Notes: generated from the letters alone by a model not told the origin. A stretch of 64,000 bases of DNA from UBA11889 sp046582115 (GCA_046582115.1 JAYGFA010000058.1:7946-71945), one strand, 5' to 3'. Positions 36,623 to 45,501 are shown, numbered from the stretch's first letter. Made by a program: numbers and translations.

Positions 36623-37762
36623 ATGACGGTAGCGATTGTGGGCGCTTCCGAGACGACTGAACTCGGGCGGATTCCTGACTTGAGTCAACTGCAACTGCAC
36701 GCAGATGCGGCCTTGAATGCCATGGCTGATGCGAAAATAAAGCCGGGCGATATTGATGGTGTGGCGACAGCGGGAGCTTCGCCAACGGAGATCGCATATT
36801 ATCTTGGGATCGAGCCTCACTGGGCCGACGGTACCTCGGTCGGGGGCTGTTCGTTCATGCTACATGTTCGACACGCAGTCGCTGCGATTGAGGCGGGTCA
36901 CTGCAGGACAGTGCTGATCACTCACGGCGAAAGCGGACGTTCTGGCGTTGGGCGTGGCGGTTTTTATGGTGGCGGAGGGGGAGCAAGCCTCACTGGTCAA
37001 TTCGAAATGCCATATGGTCCTAATGGCCCAACCACGATGTTCACCATCGGCGTTCTTCGATACATGAAAGTATATGGGCTTACTCACGAACAGCTCGCTT
37101 CGGTCGCCGTCGTTCAGAGGGAATGGGCGGGACTGAATCCACGAGCGTCATACCGGGAACCGATCACAGTGGCGGACGTGTTGGAGTCAAGAATGATCGC
37201 GTACCCCTTCCATAAGCTTGAGTGTTGTTTAGTTACGGATGGGGGTGGTGCGTTGATACTGACTTCGGCAGAACGTGCGACCGATTTTCCAAACAAGCCC
37301 GTCTATATTCTTGGTACAGGTGAGAGCGTGGAAACACCCATGATCAGCCAAATGCAAGACCTGACGACATCCCGTTCATTTAGAATCGCTGGTCTAGATG
37401 CGATGCAGTCGGCGGGAATCAGTCATGGTGATGTAGACCATTTGATGGTTTACGACGCATTTGCCCATCTACCCATCTATGGCTTGGAGGATCTTGGCTT
37501 TGTTGAGCGGGGAGAAGCTGGATCATTCATTGAAGAGGGTCACACACGTCCGGGTGGAAAACTTCCCCTGAATACCAATGGAGGCGGACTCTCGTATATG
37601 CATTCGGGAATGTACGGGATGTACGCGTTGCAAGAGAGTGTCCGCCAAATCAGGGGTACGGCGCCCGCACAGGTTCCGGGAGCTGAAGTTTCCGTTTGCC
37701 TGGGCGTTGGCGGGATGTTTGCCGCCAGCGGTTGCATCGTCATGGGTAGCCTGCAGAGCTGA
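36623..37762 (+). CDS. Thiolase-like (SCP2-type) family protein
   Basis: 379 residues of the lipid-transfer/thiolase group used in sterol side-chain and related acyl-CoA breakdown. GASETTELGR at the start, GGCSFML (near 76-82) at the position of the thiolase nucleophilic cysteine, and NTNGGGLSYMHSGM near 316 are visible. Many relatives need an OB-fold DUF35 partner encoded next door; none is present here. It is 38 bp after cysQ and preceded by GGGGGGTTAGCGAA. The substrate is unknown. It is a different subgroup from the thiolase-like protein at 7116-8591, which lacks the cysteine. Confidence 0.85.
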   Translation: MTVAIVGASETTELGRIPDLSQLQLHADAALNAMADAKIKPGDIDGVATAGASPTEIAYYLGIEPHWADGTSVGGCSFMLHVRHAVAAIEAGHCRTVLITHGESGRSGVGRGGFYGGGGGASLTGQFEMPYGPNGPTTMFTIGVLRYMKVYGLTHEQLASVAVVQREWAGLNPRASYREPITVADVLESRMIAYPFHKLECCLVTDGGGALILTSAERATDFPNKPVYILGTGESVETPMISQMQDLTTSRSFRIAGLDAMQSAGISHGDVDHLMVYDAFAHLPIYGLEDLGFVERGEAGSFIEEGHTRPGGKLPLNTNGGGLSYMHSGMYGMYALQESVRQIRGTAPAQVPGAEVSVCLGVGGMFAASGCIVMGSLQS

Positions 37763-37846
37763 CAAAGCGCCGGGACTCGGTAAAGGAAGGGATGGTGGTC
37801 TCACTAACCGGGCCTGCGAGTGTGTTCGCCCTGCCGAGGAGAATTA

Positions 37847-37895
37847 CACTGTATATATATACAGACCGGCTAGTGAGGTCTGTAAATATACACAC
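37847..37895. promoter_or_regulatory. Tandem LexA (SOS) box-like sites
   Basis: Site 1, CTGTATATATATACAG at 37849-37864, is the full core of the E. coli LexA consensus and agrees at 17 of 20 positions with the extended one. Site 2, CTGTAAATATACACAC at 37880-37895, has one mismatch in the CTGT-N8-ACAG core. Centres are 31 bp apart, about three helical turns. The same bases also form a 17-bp imperfect inverted repeat (37851-37867 with 37877-37893), an alternative explanation. Confidence 0.5.
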
Positions 37896-38189
37896 AACAA
37901 AAATCGAAAAAAAGAAGGCGTCGGCAGGTTTTGAAGTCTGAATTAAAATTCTTTAACAAGATCAATTGCTTACCAAATCCGATTCCATAATTCTTTCATT
38001 TTCTTGGCGTAATTGAGGCATATTTTGTGTTTCGTTTGTGTTTCTAATGTTGTTCGTCTTGATACACTTTCTGTGCAATTGCGACGTAGAAGTGTCTTGT
38101 TGTCTGCATGGACAAGCGTAAGGCTTCGCGCGAACGTCGGTGGATTAATTGCGTGATACGGGCAGCGATTTAATTTCCAACACGAGGTA

Positions 38190-38205
38190 GAAATCCTAGG
38201 ATTTC
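38190..38205. promoter_or_regulatory. Perfect 16-bp palindrome next to the ribosome-binding site
   Basis: GAAATCCTAGGATTTC ends one base before the AAGGGGG ribosome-binding site of the enolase-superfamily gene. Its location suits an operator for an unidentified dimeric repressor; with no loop it is unlikely to be an RNA hairpin. Confidence 0.5.
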
Positions 38206-38219
38206 AAGGGGGTAACGAA

Positions 38220-39317
38220 ATGGAAATCACCGACGTAAGTGTCACGCTTTTTAAGTGGCCGATCGAAACCTGGTACACGGGCAAGATGCAGTTTGGTGGC
38301 GACATCGCATTGGGTGTCGTCACGGTGCGAACGGATACGGAGATCGAAGGTCACGCATTCCTCGGTAGCCCGAGTCAAGGCGCCGATGTATTTGCGCCGT
38401 CACTTATAGAAAAACTCAAGCCGCGCCTAATAGGTCGTGACCCGCTCGATCGGGGTGACCTTTGGAACGAAATGTACAGCCAAAAGCGTACCGTATCCGT
38501 ACGTTCCATTGGCGCCATCGACGTGGCGTTATGGGATATAGCGGGGAAAGCAGCGGGGTTACCTGTTCACCGATTGATTGGAACCTGTAAAAGTGAAGTC
38601 ACAGCCTATGCGAGTTCTGCGCTGTTGCCGGGGCCGGAGGAATACGCAGAGGAGGCGAGCGCTTTTCAAGAACAAGGGTGGCGCGCATACAAAATTCATC
38701 CCCACGGTGAGCCCAGGTCGGATGTCGATATTTGCCGTAAGGTGCGCGATGTTGTTGGCACAGATATGGTGTTGATGCTGGATTCCATGTGGTCTTACGG
38801 GTACGGAGATGCACTTAGGGTCGGTCGTGCTATCGAGGAACTTGATTTCTTCTGGTACGAAGACCCACTTGCTGAAGAAGACCTTTACAACTACGTCAAG
38901 CTACGAGAAAAACTCGATATTCCGATCATGAGTACGGAGTACGCGCCGGGCGGTTTGTACGGTATGGCACAATGGGTCGAACGTCGGGGAACCGATATTT
39001 TACGCGGCGATGTGGCAGTTTGTGGCGGCATTACTCCGTTGATACGGATCGCCCATTTAGCAGATGCATTTCGGATGAAATGCGAGATTCATCACGGCGG
39101 CAACTCACTCAACAACGTGGCTAACTTGCATGTCACGATGGGCATCCCAAACTGTGATTTTTACGAAGTGTTTCCTGCCGATGGAACGAACAAATACGCG
39201 CTCATCGACGATATTGAAGTTGATAGAAACGGGCTGGTCTATGCACCTACGAGGGACGGGCTTGGTTACGACATCGATTGGGAATTGGTAAACGCAAACA
39301 CCACCGCGATGCTATAA
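38220..39317 (+). CDS. Enolase-superfamily (mandelate racemase-like) protein
   Basis: 365 residues. Metal ligands Asp188 (LMLDSMW), Glu214 (YEDP) and Glu240 (STEY), and the Asp264/His291 or His292 dyad (RGDVAV, EIHHGGN) of the mandelate-racemase subgroup are present. The position of the KxK base motif reads K158-I-H160, lysine-x-histidine, which sets it apart from mandelate racemase and most sugar-acid dehydratases. Both the capping domain (1-120) and barrel are complete. Function is unassigned; dehydration of an acid sugar or similar hydroxy acid is likely by family. The AAGGGGG site 7 bp before the ATG supports the start. Confidence 0.88.
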   Translation: MEITDVSVTLFKWPIETWYTGKMQFGGDIALGVVTVRTDTEIEGHAFLGSPSQGADVFAPSLIEKLKPRLIGRDPLDRGDLWNEMYSQKRTVSVRSIGAIDVALWDIAGKAAGLPVHRLIGTCKSEVTAYASSALLPGPEEYAEEASAFQEQGWRAYKIHPHGEPRSDVDICRKVRDVVGTDMVLMLDSMWSYGYGDALRVGRAIEELDFFWYEDPLAEEDLYNYVKLREKLDIPIMSTEYAPGGLYGMAQWVERRGTDILRGDVAVCGGITPLIRIAHLADAFRMKCEIHHGGNSLNNVANLHVTMGIPNCDFYEVFPADGTNKYALIDDIEVDRNGLVYAPTRDGLGYDIDWELVNANTTAML

Positions 39318-39402
39318 GTAGCGTCGATGCTCTCGACAATGCTCTGAATAACGTTGGCGTTTCCCGGGCGGGGATTGAGCGATGGTATTTTGATTTCGAT
39401 TA

Positions 39403-42400
39403 TCACCAAGCATCGATAATGGGTGTTCGCAATTGTGGTTCCTGGACCAAAGGAGAGCCCGCTTTCATTCCCGCAATCAACCACATGCGTGTATCAGCTG
39501 GATCGATAACGTCGTCCACCTCGAATACATGGCCTGCGTTCAGCCCCTTTCCCCTGTTGTATGCCGCTTCGACCATACGCTCGTAGGCCGCTTGCCGTTC
39601 ACCCAGGTCGCTAATGGCTTCGAGGCGTGCACGCTGCCCAAGCTTCACTTGGCCCTCAAGACCCATGCCGCCAAATTCACTGGTGGGCCAAGCGACAACG
39701 AAAGCCGGAAGTCGATGGTTCCCTCCTCCCATCGCCTGGGCCCCTAATCCATAAGCTTTTCGCAGGATCACCATGTAGGAGGGTACCCTGATATTTGCAC
39801 CAATAACGAACATACGAGCTGCATGGCGTACCAGCCCCGTTTTCTCTACCTCCGGACCGACCATTATTCCGGGACAGTCGCAAAGCAGGAGGAGTGGTAT
39901 TTGGAACGCGTCGCACATCTTCATAAAGCGAGCTGCTTTGTCCGCAGCGTCGCTATCGATTGCTCCCGAGATAACGGCCGGGTTGTTGGCAATCACGCCG
40001 ACGGGACGGCCTTCGATGCGAATAAACGAGGTAACCATCGCGGTTCCAAAGTTCGGACGTAATTCGAGTACAGAGTCCTTATCGGCTAGGGTGTCAATGA
40101 GTTGGCGAATGTCGTAAACGCGCAGACGATTTTCGGGAATGACATGGCGCAGGAGTCTTTGATCGTTGGTTACCCAGCTATCAACTGGTCCCTGAAAGTA
40201 CGAAAGATATTTCTTAGTTGCTTGAACTGCCTCGGCCTCGTCCTTGACTGCAATGTCGACGACACCACTTCGGACTTGGACCGACATTGGCCCGACTTCC
40301 TCTGGGCTGTACACGCCTAATCCGCCGCCTTCGATCATGGCGGGCCCTCCGATACCGATATTCGAGTTTTCGGTCGCGATGATGACGTCACAACACCCGA
40401 GCAAGACAGCATTGCCGGCAAAACAAAAGCCTGCGTTCACACCGACCACGGGCACCCTTCCGCTGAGCTTGCTGAGTAATGTCCAAGATGGCGTATTCAA
40501 GCCACCACCACCCGAAATCTGTGGCGATCCGCCTTTGCCAGGAACAGCATTTCGACTGCCGCCACCGGCGCGACCGCCACCGCCCTCAGTAAAAAGGACA
40601 AGAGGCGACAAGAGTTTTTCGGCCGTTTGGAACATCCGATCCATCATCTTGTGGTTCATGCCCCCTTGCGATCCAGCGAGTACGGAGTAGTCGTAGGACA
40701 TCAAGACACAGCGAGACTTAGATTCTTCAAATCGATCACCATTTACGTGACCCAATCCCATGACAAGTCCATCGGAAGGGGCGTAGTCGAGCAGCTCGTC
40801 GACGGTTCCGTGGAGTGCCTGACCTACCGCCAACGAGCCGTATTGGATGAAGGAGCCTTCGTCGGCCAAATCATAGATATTCTCCCTCGCCGTTCGTCCC
40901 CCCTGCGCGTGCCGTTTGCCGCTCTGTTTCTCGCGCGAGTCGTCGGTCGTCAAAGCTCGCCGACGGATTACCTCGGCGAGATCGGGTCGTGGCGTGTCAA
41001 GATCTAAATCGACATTGTCCTGCACTGTTTCACCCTCGATCGTTCTTTCTTCGATGATCAGGAAGACCGATTCTTCGGGGACGGTGTCGCCTTCCGAGAC
41101 CATCACCTCGCGCACAGTTCCACTGACGGGCGCTTTAAATACGTGTTCCATTTTCATCGCATTGACTACAACTAGCTCTTCGCCGACCAGCACATCATCA
41201 CCAGGACCCGCCAAAATCGACAGGATCGTCGACTGCATTGCCGCACGAATGGGTACGATCCCTTCGGCGTATTCGACCTGTTCTGTAGCTTGAGCACGTT
41301 CTTGTTCTCGCTGTTCACGACCTTCGCTCAATACAGCGAGCGGGTCGCTGGCATCGACCCGAGCGCCTGCCAGGACAATCTTTGGCCCGGGTTCACCAGG
41401 TTTGTCTGCGAGTTCTCGATTGGCGAGTAGTTGCGTTAGGTTGTCTTCTACATAGCGCGTATACATCACTCCTCGTTGGATGTCTGGATCGTCGACGAGG
41501 TTCATGAGTACGCTGAGATTAGTATCGACGCCCTTGATGACAAACTCTTGGAGTGACCGCCGCGCCCGGTTGACTGCAGTGATGAATTCAAGCTGACCAC
41601 TGTGGACAATGAGCTTCGCTAACAGAGAATCGTAGAGAGCACTGGTTTTGTAACCTTCGTAGCCAAAGGTATCTACCCGGACGCCGAGTCCCTCAGGTGG
41701 GCGGAATGACGATAACGTGCCGGTGTGTGGTGATGCGAAGCCGTCGTTTTTCAACGTTTCCATGTTTACCCGTAGCTGAATCGCAAAGCCCCTTGGCGTT
41801 GGTGGCGGCGCTAATCCCAAAGACTCGAGCGTCTCGCCAGATGCCAATCCAAGCTGGGTACGCACCAGATCAATGCCAGTCACCTCTTCGGTAACCGTGT
41901 GTTCGACCTGTAGCCTTGGGTTTGCCTCGATGAAATAAAAGTCGGGGTTGTCTTTAAGGTCCGATCCGTCGACTAAGAACTCAAAGGTGCCGACGTTATC
42001 GTATTGTGCCGATGAGGCGAGTCTGACAGCAGCTTCATGAATGAGCTCTCGAAGTGTGTCGGGAAGTTGCGGTGACGGGGCTACCTCGATGACTTTTTGA
42101 TGAAGGCGTTGAATGCTGCAATCACGCTCGCCAAGGTGACAAACATTCCCAGCTTGATCGCCAACAATCTGGACTTCGATGTGCAGTGCTCGCTCGACCA
42201 TCAGTTCGGCGTACATGTCGTCGGATCCGAAAGCCGCCTTTGCTTCTAGCGAACCGCGGGTCCATGCATCTTCGATGTCTGCTTCATGCCGAATGATCCG
42301 CATGCCCCTTCCGCCACCACCAGTCACGGCTTTGAGAATCATGTTGTTATCGGGCTGAATGGACTCAAAGAATTCGGTGGCGATAGTTAAACCACTAATT

Positions 42401-42807
42401 ACGTCTGAGGCAGGCAATACGGGAACGTCGTTTGCTAGTGCTAAATTCCGGGCCTGTAATTTGTCTCCAAAAAGCTCCAGCGAATGAGTATTGGGGCCCA
42501 CGAAAACAAGGTCCGCGTCGCGGCAAGCGCATGCAAATACATGGTTTTCTGCTAGAAAACCGTATCCAGGATGAATTGCATCGCAATCGTTTTGTTTGGC
42601 TACGCCAATGATCTGCTCAATGTCGAGGTAGGCTGCCACGCCTCTACCCTCTAATTGTACGGGCGTATCCGATGTCAACGCGTGCAGCGCGTTCTTATCG
42701 TCGTCTGGAAACACGCCCACGGTGGTTATCCCCATCTCGTGCGCTGTGCGTTGAATGCGTACGGCGATTTCGCCACGGTTCGCGATAAGCAATTTATGGA
42801 TCGGCAC
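39403..42807 (-). CDS. Single-chain biotin-dependent acyl-CoA carboxylase (BC-BCCP-CT)
   Basis: 1134 residues uniting all parts of an acyl-CoA carboxylase: biotin carboxylase (about 1-455, with GGGGRGMR and EANPRLQVEH), biotin carrier (about 520-590, biotinyl Lys552 in NAMKMEH) and carboxyltransferase (about 620-1130, with a glycine-rich FTEGGGGRAGGGSR and the oxyanion-type GGPAMIEGGGLG). The GTG start at 42807 follows GGGGGAGG by 6 bp; the longer frame to 42858 is improbable. Similar fusions include the long-chain acyl-CoA carboxylases. Substrate could be acetyl-, propionyl-, 3-methylcrotonyl- or longer acyl-CoA. It is convergent with the enolase-superfamily gene. Confidence 0.92.
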   Translation of the reverse strand: MPIHKLLIANRGEIAVRIQRTAHEMGITTVGVFPDDDKNALHALTSDTPVQLEGRGVAAYLDIEQIIGVAKQNDCDAIHPGYGFLAENHVFACACRDADLVFVGPNTHSLELFGDKLQARNLALANDVPVLPASDVISGLTIATEFFESIQPDNNMILKAVTGGGGRGMRIIRHEADIEDAWTRGSLEAKAAFGSDDMYAELMVERALHIEVQIVGDQAGNVCHLGERDCSIQRLHQKVIEVAPSPQLPDTLRELIHEAAVRLASSAQYDNVGTFEFLVDGSDLKDNPDFYFIEANPRLQVEHTVTEEVTGIDLVRTQLGLASGETLESLGLAPPPTPRGFAIQLRVNMETLKNDGFASPHTGTLSSFRPPEGLGVRVDTFGYEGYKTSALYDSLLAKLIVHSGQLEFITAVNRARRSLQEFVIKGVDTNLSVLMNLVDDPDIQRGVMYTRYVEDNLTQLLANRELADKPGEPGPKIVLAGARVDASDPLAVLSEGREQREQERAQATEQVEYAEGIVPIRAAMQSTILSILAGPGDDVLVGEELVVVNAMKMEHVFKAPVSGTVREVMVSEGDTVPEESVFLIIEERTIEGETVQDNVDLDLDTPRPDLAEVIRRRALTTDDSREKQSGKRHAQGGRTARENIYDLADEGSFIQYGSLAVGQALHGTVDELLDYAPSDGLVMGLGHVNGDRFEESKSRCVLMSYDYSVLAGSQGGMNHKMMDRMFQTAEKLLSPLVLFTEGGGGRAGGGSRNAVPGKGGSPQISGGGGLNTPSWTLLSKLSGRVPVVGVNAGFCFAGNAVLLGCCDVIIATENSNIGIGGPAMIEGGGLGVYSPEEVGPMSVQVRSGVVDIAVKDEAEAVQATKKYLSYFQGPVDSWVTNDQRLLRHVIPENRLRVYDIRQLIDTLADKDSVLELRPNFGTAMVTSFIRIEGRPVGVIANNPAVISGAIDSDAADKAARFMKMCDAFQIPLLLLCDCPGIMVGPEVEKTGLVRHAARMFVIGANIRVPSYMVILRKAYGLGAQAMGGGNHRLPAFVVAWPTSEFGGMGLEGQVKLGQRARLEAISDLGERQAAYERMVEAAYNRGKGLNAGHVFEVDDVIDPADTRMWLIAGMKAGSPLVQEPQLRTPIIDAW

Positions 42808-43060
42808 TTGGAACCTCCCCCGGGTTCTGGCTTGTAAGACCAGCGCCGCAAGATACACGTTTGGAAGATGAGACTGAAGATCAAGAAGGGTCGCGCCGCA
42901 TAGACACGAATAACAAGTTCTTGGGCGATAAACAATCCAAAAAATACATTGCGTCGCGTTTTGCCTGATGGCCTGCCCCCTCGTAAGATGGCGTGTCTCG
43001 ATTAGGTTTGTGTACTTATGGGGAACGAAAGGCGTAGCGACGACTGCGTCACTAACAGTA

Positions 43061-43903
43061 ATGACCGTTACTAGGGCTATGCGCGAAGCCTTTGAACGGG
43101 ACGGCTACCTCATCATGCCGTCGGTTTTTCATTCGGATGAAGTGCAGCGCATGGCCGAAGAAGCCGACTTTATATTGGAACTCGTGATCAATTCTTCGTT
43201 GTGTAATGACCGCCAGAGCGGCCGTCTCGATATACGTCAGACTGCGTCGAGGAAAATGATCGTGAGAAAGATACAGCCCATTATTGATCTCTCGCTGGTG
43301 TTGGCGAAATTTTCAATCGACCAGCGCTTACTCGGGCCCATGGAAGAATTTATGGGTGATACGCCCGTCCTGATGGAAGAGAAACTTAATTACAAACAAC
43401 CAATCTCTGTTGAATATGACTTTCGTGTTCCGCCAGACGATGATCGTTTTCCAATCCACAACGATTGGGCGTATTACAAAATGACCGGATACCCTTCTTC
43501 CATTATTTCGTCTGCCCTGACGATTGATGAGTCTCGTTCTGATAACGGACCCATTCAGGTCTTCCCGGGCTCGCATCGCAAACACGTAGAACATGACCGG
43601 GTCCGCAATGGTCTAGAGGTCCCTACAGGTACGGTAAGTCCCAATGATGCTGTGCCTGTACTTGCGCCAGCCGGTTCAGTGATGTTTTTCCATAGTCAGC
43701 TGATCCACACATCAACTCCTAATACCTCAAATGGATCGCGGCGCATGCTGATCTACAGCCACTATCCAGCGTCCGCGGACATGGGCATTGACGTTCGAAA
43801 CGGTCCGAATCGATTGCGTGAATCGCCATGGGAGTGGGAATACCGACGCCAACGTGACGCGGGGCGCTATGTCGACGTGTTTCAAGTGGAAACAACCGAA
43901 TGA
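43061..43903 (+). CDS. Phytanoyl-CoA dioxygenase (PhyH) family protein
   Basis: 280 residues from the ATG at 43061 (frame open to 42968). Fe(II)/2-oxoglutarate oxygenase with metal ligands His133 and Asp135 in IHNDW and His216 in LIHTS, and a co-substrate arginine at 227/228. The N-terminal FERDGYLIMPSVF is the usual PhyH start. Members hydroxylate or halogenate acyl-CoAs, ectoine or small metabolites; nothing here narrows the substrate. The 253 bp before it, shared with the divergent carboxylase, may hold both promoters. Confidence 0.88.
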   Translation: MTVTRAMREAFERDGYLIMPSVFHSDEVQRMAEEADFILELVINSSLCNDRQSGRLDIRQTASRKMIVRKIQPIIDLSLVLAKFSIDQRLLGPMEEFMGDTPVLMEEKLNYKQPISVEYDFRVPPDDDRFPIHNDWAYYKMTGYPSSIISSALTIDESRSDNGPIQVFPGSHRKHVEHDRVRNGLEVPTGTVSPNDAVPVLAPAGSVMFFHSQLIHTSTPNTSNGSRRMLIYSHYPASADMGIDVRNGPNRLRESPWEWEYRRQRDAGRYVDVFQVETTE

Positions 43904-43998
43904 GTTTTCTCCGTAGACGAAGACCGGCGGTACGTATCGTTGAAATCGAGATCCAGAACGTCGAAGAACTGCCGATGTTGGAGGTATAAGGGAATCGC

Positions 43999-44967
43999 GT
44001 GCGTTTCGTGATCTATGGAGCCGGTGGTATAGGGGGCACCATAGGTGCACGTCTGTTTCAGCGTGGGCACGATGTACTGCTGATCGCTCGCGGTCTACAT
44101 CTCACGGCCATTCAAGAACGTGGGTTACGGTTCGTTTCCGCGACCATTGACGAACGCCTACCGATATCGGCGGTGGGACATCCCCGGGAAGCGAATCTGG
44201 ATGAAGGAGATGTCGTGATTTTGTGTATGAAAAGTCAACATACCGAATATGCGCTCAGGGATCTGATCGAGTCCGGTCCGTCGAATATGCCAGTAATTTG
44301 CTGTCAGAATGGCGTCGCAAACGAGCGCATGGCCTTGCGGCGGTTCGCGAATGTTTACGGCATGGTCGTGCTGTTACCGGCGGAGCACTTGGAGCCTGGG
44401 GTAGTCGTTAATTTTGCCGAAGATAGTGCAGGTGTTTTGGATGCCGGGCGGTATCCAAACTCAGTGGACGGGACGATTAGTGAAATAACGCGGGTGCTGA
44501 GCACCTCGGGTTTCAGTGCGATATCGGATCCTGCCATCATGCGTCATAAATACGCGAAGCTCCTAAACAACCTCAATAACGCTGTCCAAGCCGCGTGCGG
44601 CGAGGGCTCGGCCGATATTGCAAGACAGTTGCGCAATGAAGCGCTGGCTTGTTATGAAGCAGCGGATATCGAATGTGCCTCTCCAGAAGAAACGCGCGGT
44701 CGGCGTCGTGGTATTCGGGGTACTTCGGTCCCTGGATTTGAGCGTAATGGTGGTTCCTCCATGCAGAGCGTCATGCGAGGTACAGGAGATATTGAAACTG
44801 ACTACCTGAACGGCGAGATCGTTCAGCTAGGGCGTCTGCATGACGTGCCAACGCCAGCGAATACGGTCGTTCAACAGGTCGGCAATCGTATGGCACACGA
44901 GAAACTGCGAGTCGGTGCCTATACCGTTGACGACTTGGGAATCCTGATCCGGCAGGAATCTCGTTAG
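43999..44967 (+). CDS. Ketopantoate-reductase-like (ApbA/PanE) oxidoreductase
   Basis: 322 residues. NADP motif GAGGIGG (7-13), a central MKSQHTEYA block, and the catalytic lysine region RHKYAKLLNNLNNA (Lys184, Lys187). PanE reduces 2-dehydropantoate for pantothenate synthesis, but many organisms carry paralogues in degradation pathways, and this one sits alone beside a dioxygenase, so the exact substrate is open. GTG start with AAGGGA 5-6 bp before it. Confidence 0.85.
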   Translation: MRFVIYGAGGIGGTIGARLFQRGHDVLLIARGLHLTAIQERGLRFVSATIDERLPISAVGHPREANLDEGDVVILCMKSQHTEYALRDLIESGPSNMPVICCQNGVANERMALRRFANVYGMVVLLPAEHLEPGVVVNFAEDSAGVLDAGRYPNSVDGTISEITRVLSTSGFSAISDPAIMRHKYAKLLNNLNNAVQAACGEGSADIARQLRNEALACYEAADIECASPEETRGRRRGIRGTSVPGFERNGGSSMQSVMRGTGDIETDYLNGEIVQLGRLHDVPTPANTVVQQVGNRMAHEKLRVGAYTVDDLGILIRQESR

Positions 44968-45425
44968 AACGTTAAGCCGTGTCTTCGGCCGGTTGCCAAG
45001 TAAGACTTTAATGCAACGAACAACTAGACCCTACGCACGAGCGTGCGGCGGGTAGCCACATTCAATTCTAAAGGGCGGTGAACGCCGACGAGTAACGATT
45101 GGGGGAGAGGGGGAGGTCGCTATCTCGCCGGCGTTGCACCGAGAGACAACGGTACAACGTCTAAAGCAAAGAGCCCCTACAGGTCGTCACCCATCGATGG
45201 GCCGCCTGTCGGAGGTAGCTCGTATGTCGTCGCATCTGTCTCATAGGGGCGCGGAGGCTAATGAAGGTCGTGCGGAATGCAAGGCTTTTAATAGAACAAT
45301 TTATTGTCGAGTCGGTCCATTTCTTATATGGATCCAACCGATACGTTTGTCCTTAAGTTGACGGTTATGGGTGCACGCTTACAATACCGCGTTCTCCTTC
45401 GTTCCTATTGCAAAGGTCGGTAGAG
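44968..45425. other. 458-bp intergenic region before tRNA-Phe
   Basis: No supportable gene. It contains a short purine-rich stretch (about 45101-45118) and the tRNA promoter at its right end. A 75-codon frame at 45134-45361 has no family resemblance or ribosome-binding site. Confidence 0.6.
45358..45385 (+). promoter_or_regulatory. Sigma-70-type promoter of tRNA-Phe
   Basis: TTGACG (45358-45363) and TACAAT (45380-45385) with a 16-bp spacer, ending 40 bp before the tRNA 5' end. The distance suits a short leader removed by RNase P. Confidence 0.55.
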
Positions 45426-45501
45426 GGCCAGGTAGCTCAGTCGGTAGAGCAGTGGACTGAAAATCCTCGTGTCGGCAGTTCGATTCTGCCCCTGGCCACC
45501 A
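45426..45501 (+). tRNA. pheT-like tRNA: tRNA-Phe (anticodon GAA)
   Basis: 76 bases with encoded CCA. Acceptor GGCCAGG pairs with CCTGGCC; D stem GCTC/GAGC; T stem GGCAG/CTGCC with TTCGATT loop; anticodon loop CTGAAAA gives GAA. The anticodon stem GTGGA/TCCTC has one T-T mismatch at the second pair (bases 45453 and 45467, tRNA positions 28 and 42). Otherwise canonical. Confidence 0.95.

Larger units (their letters stand above)
37763..38219. other. 457-bp AT-rich intergenic region with regulatory palindromes
   Basis: No convincing gene. It is visibly richer in A/T than its surroundings and contains two LexA-like boxes (37849-37864 and 37880-37895), a boxA-like segment ATTCTTTAACAA (37948-37959), and a perfect 16-bp palindrome at the downstream gene. 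Two very short open frames (38047-38121 and 38109-38174) lack ribosome-binding sites. Confidence 0.6.

Noticed and set aside
38047..38121. 24-codon hydrophobic frame downstream of the LexA-like sites
   Set aside because: Mentioned as a possibility in the findings but not called: no ribosome-binding site and too short to judge by composition.
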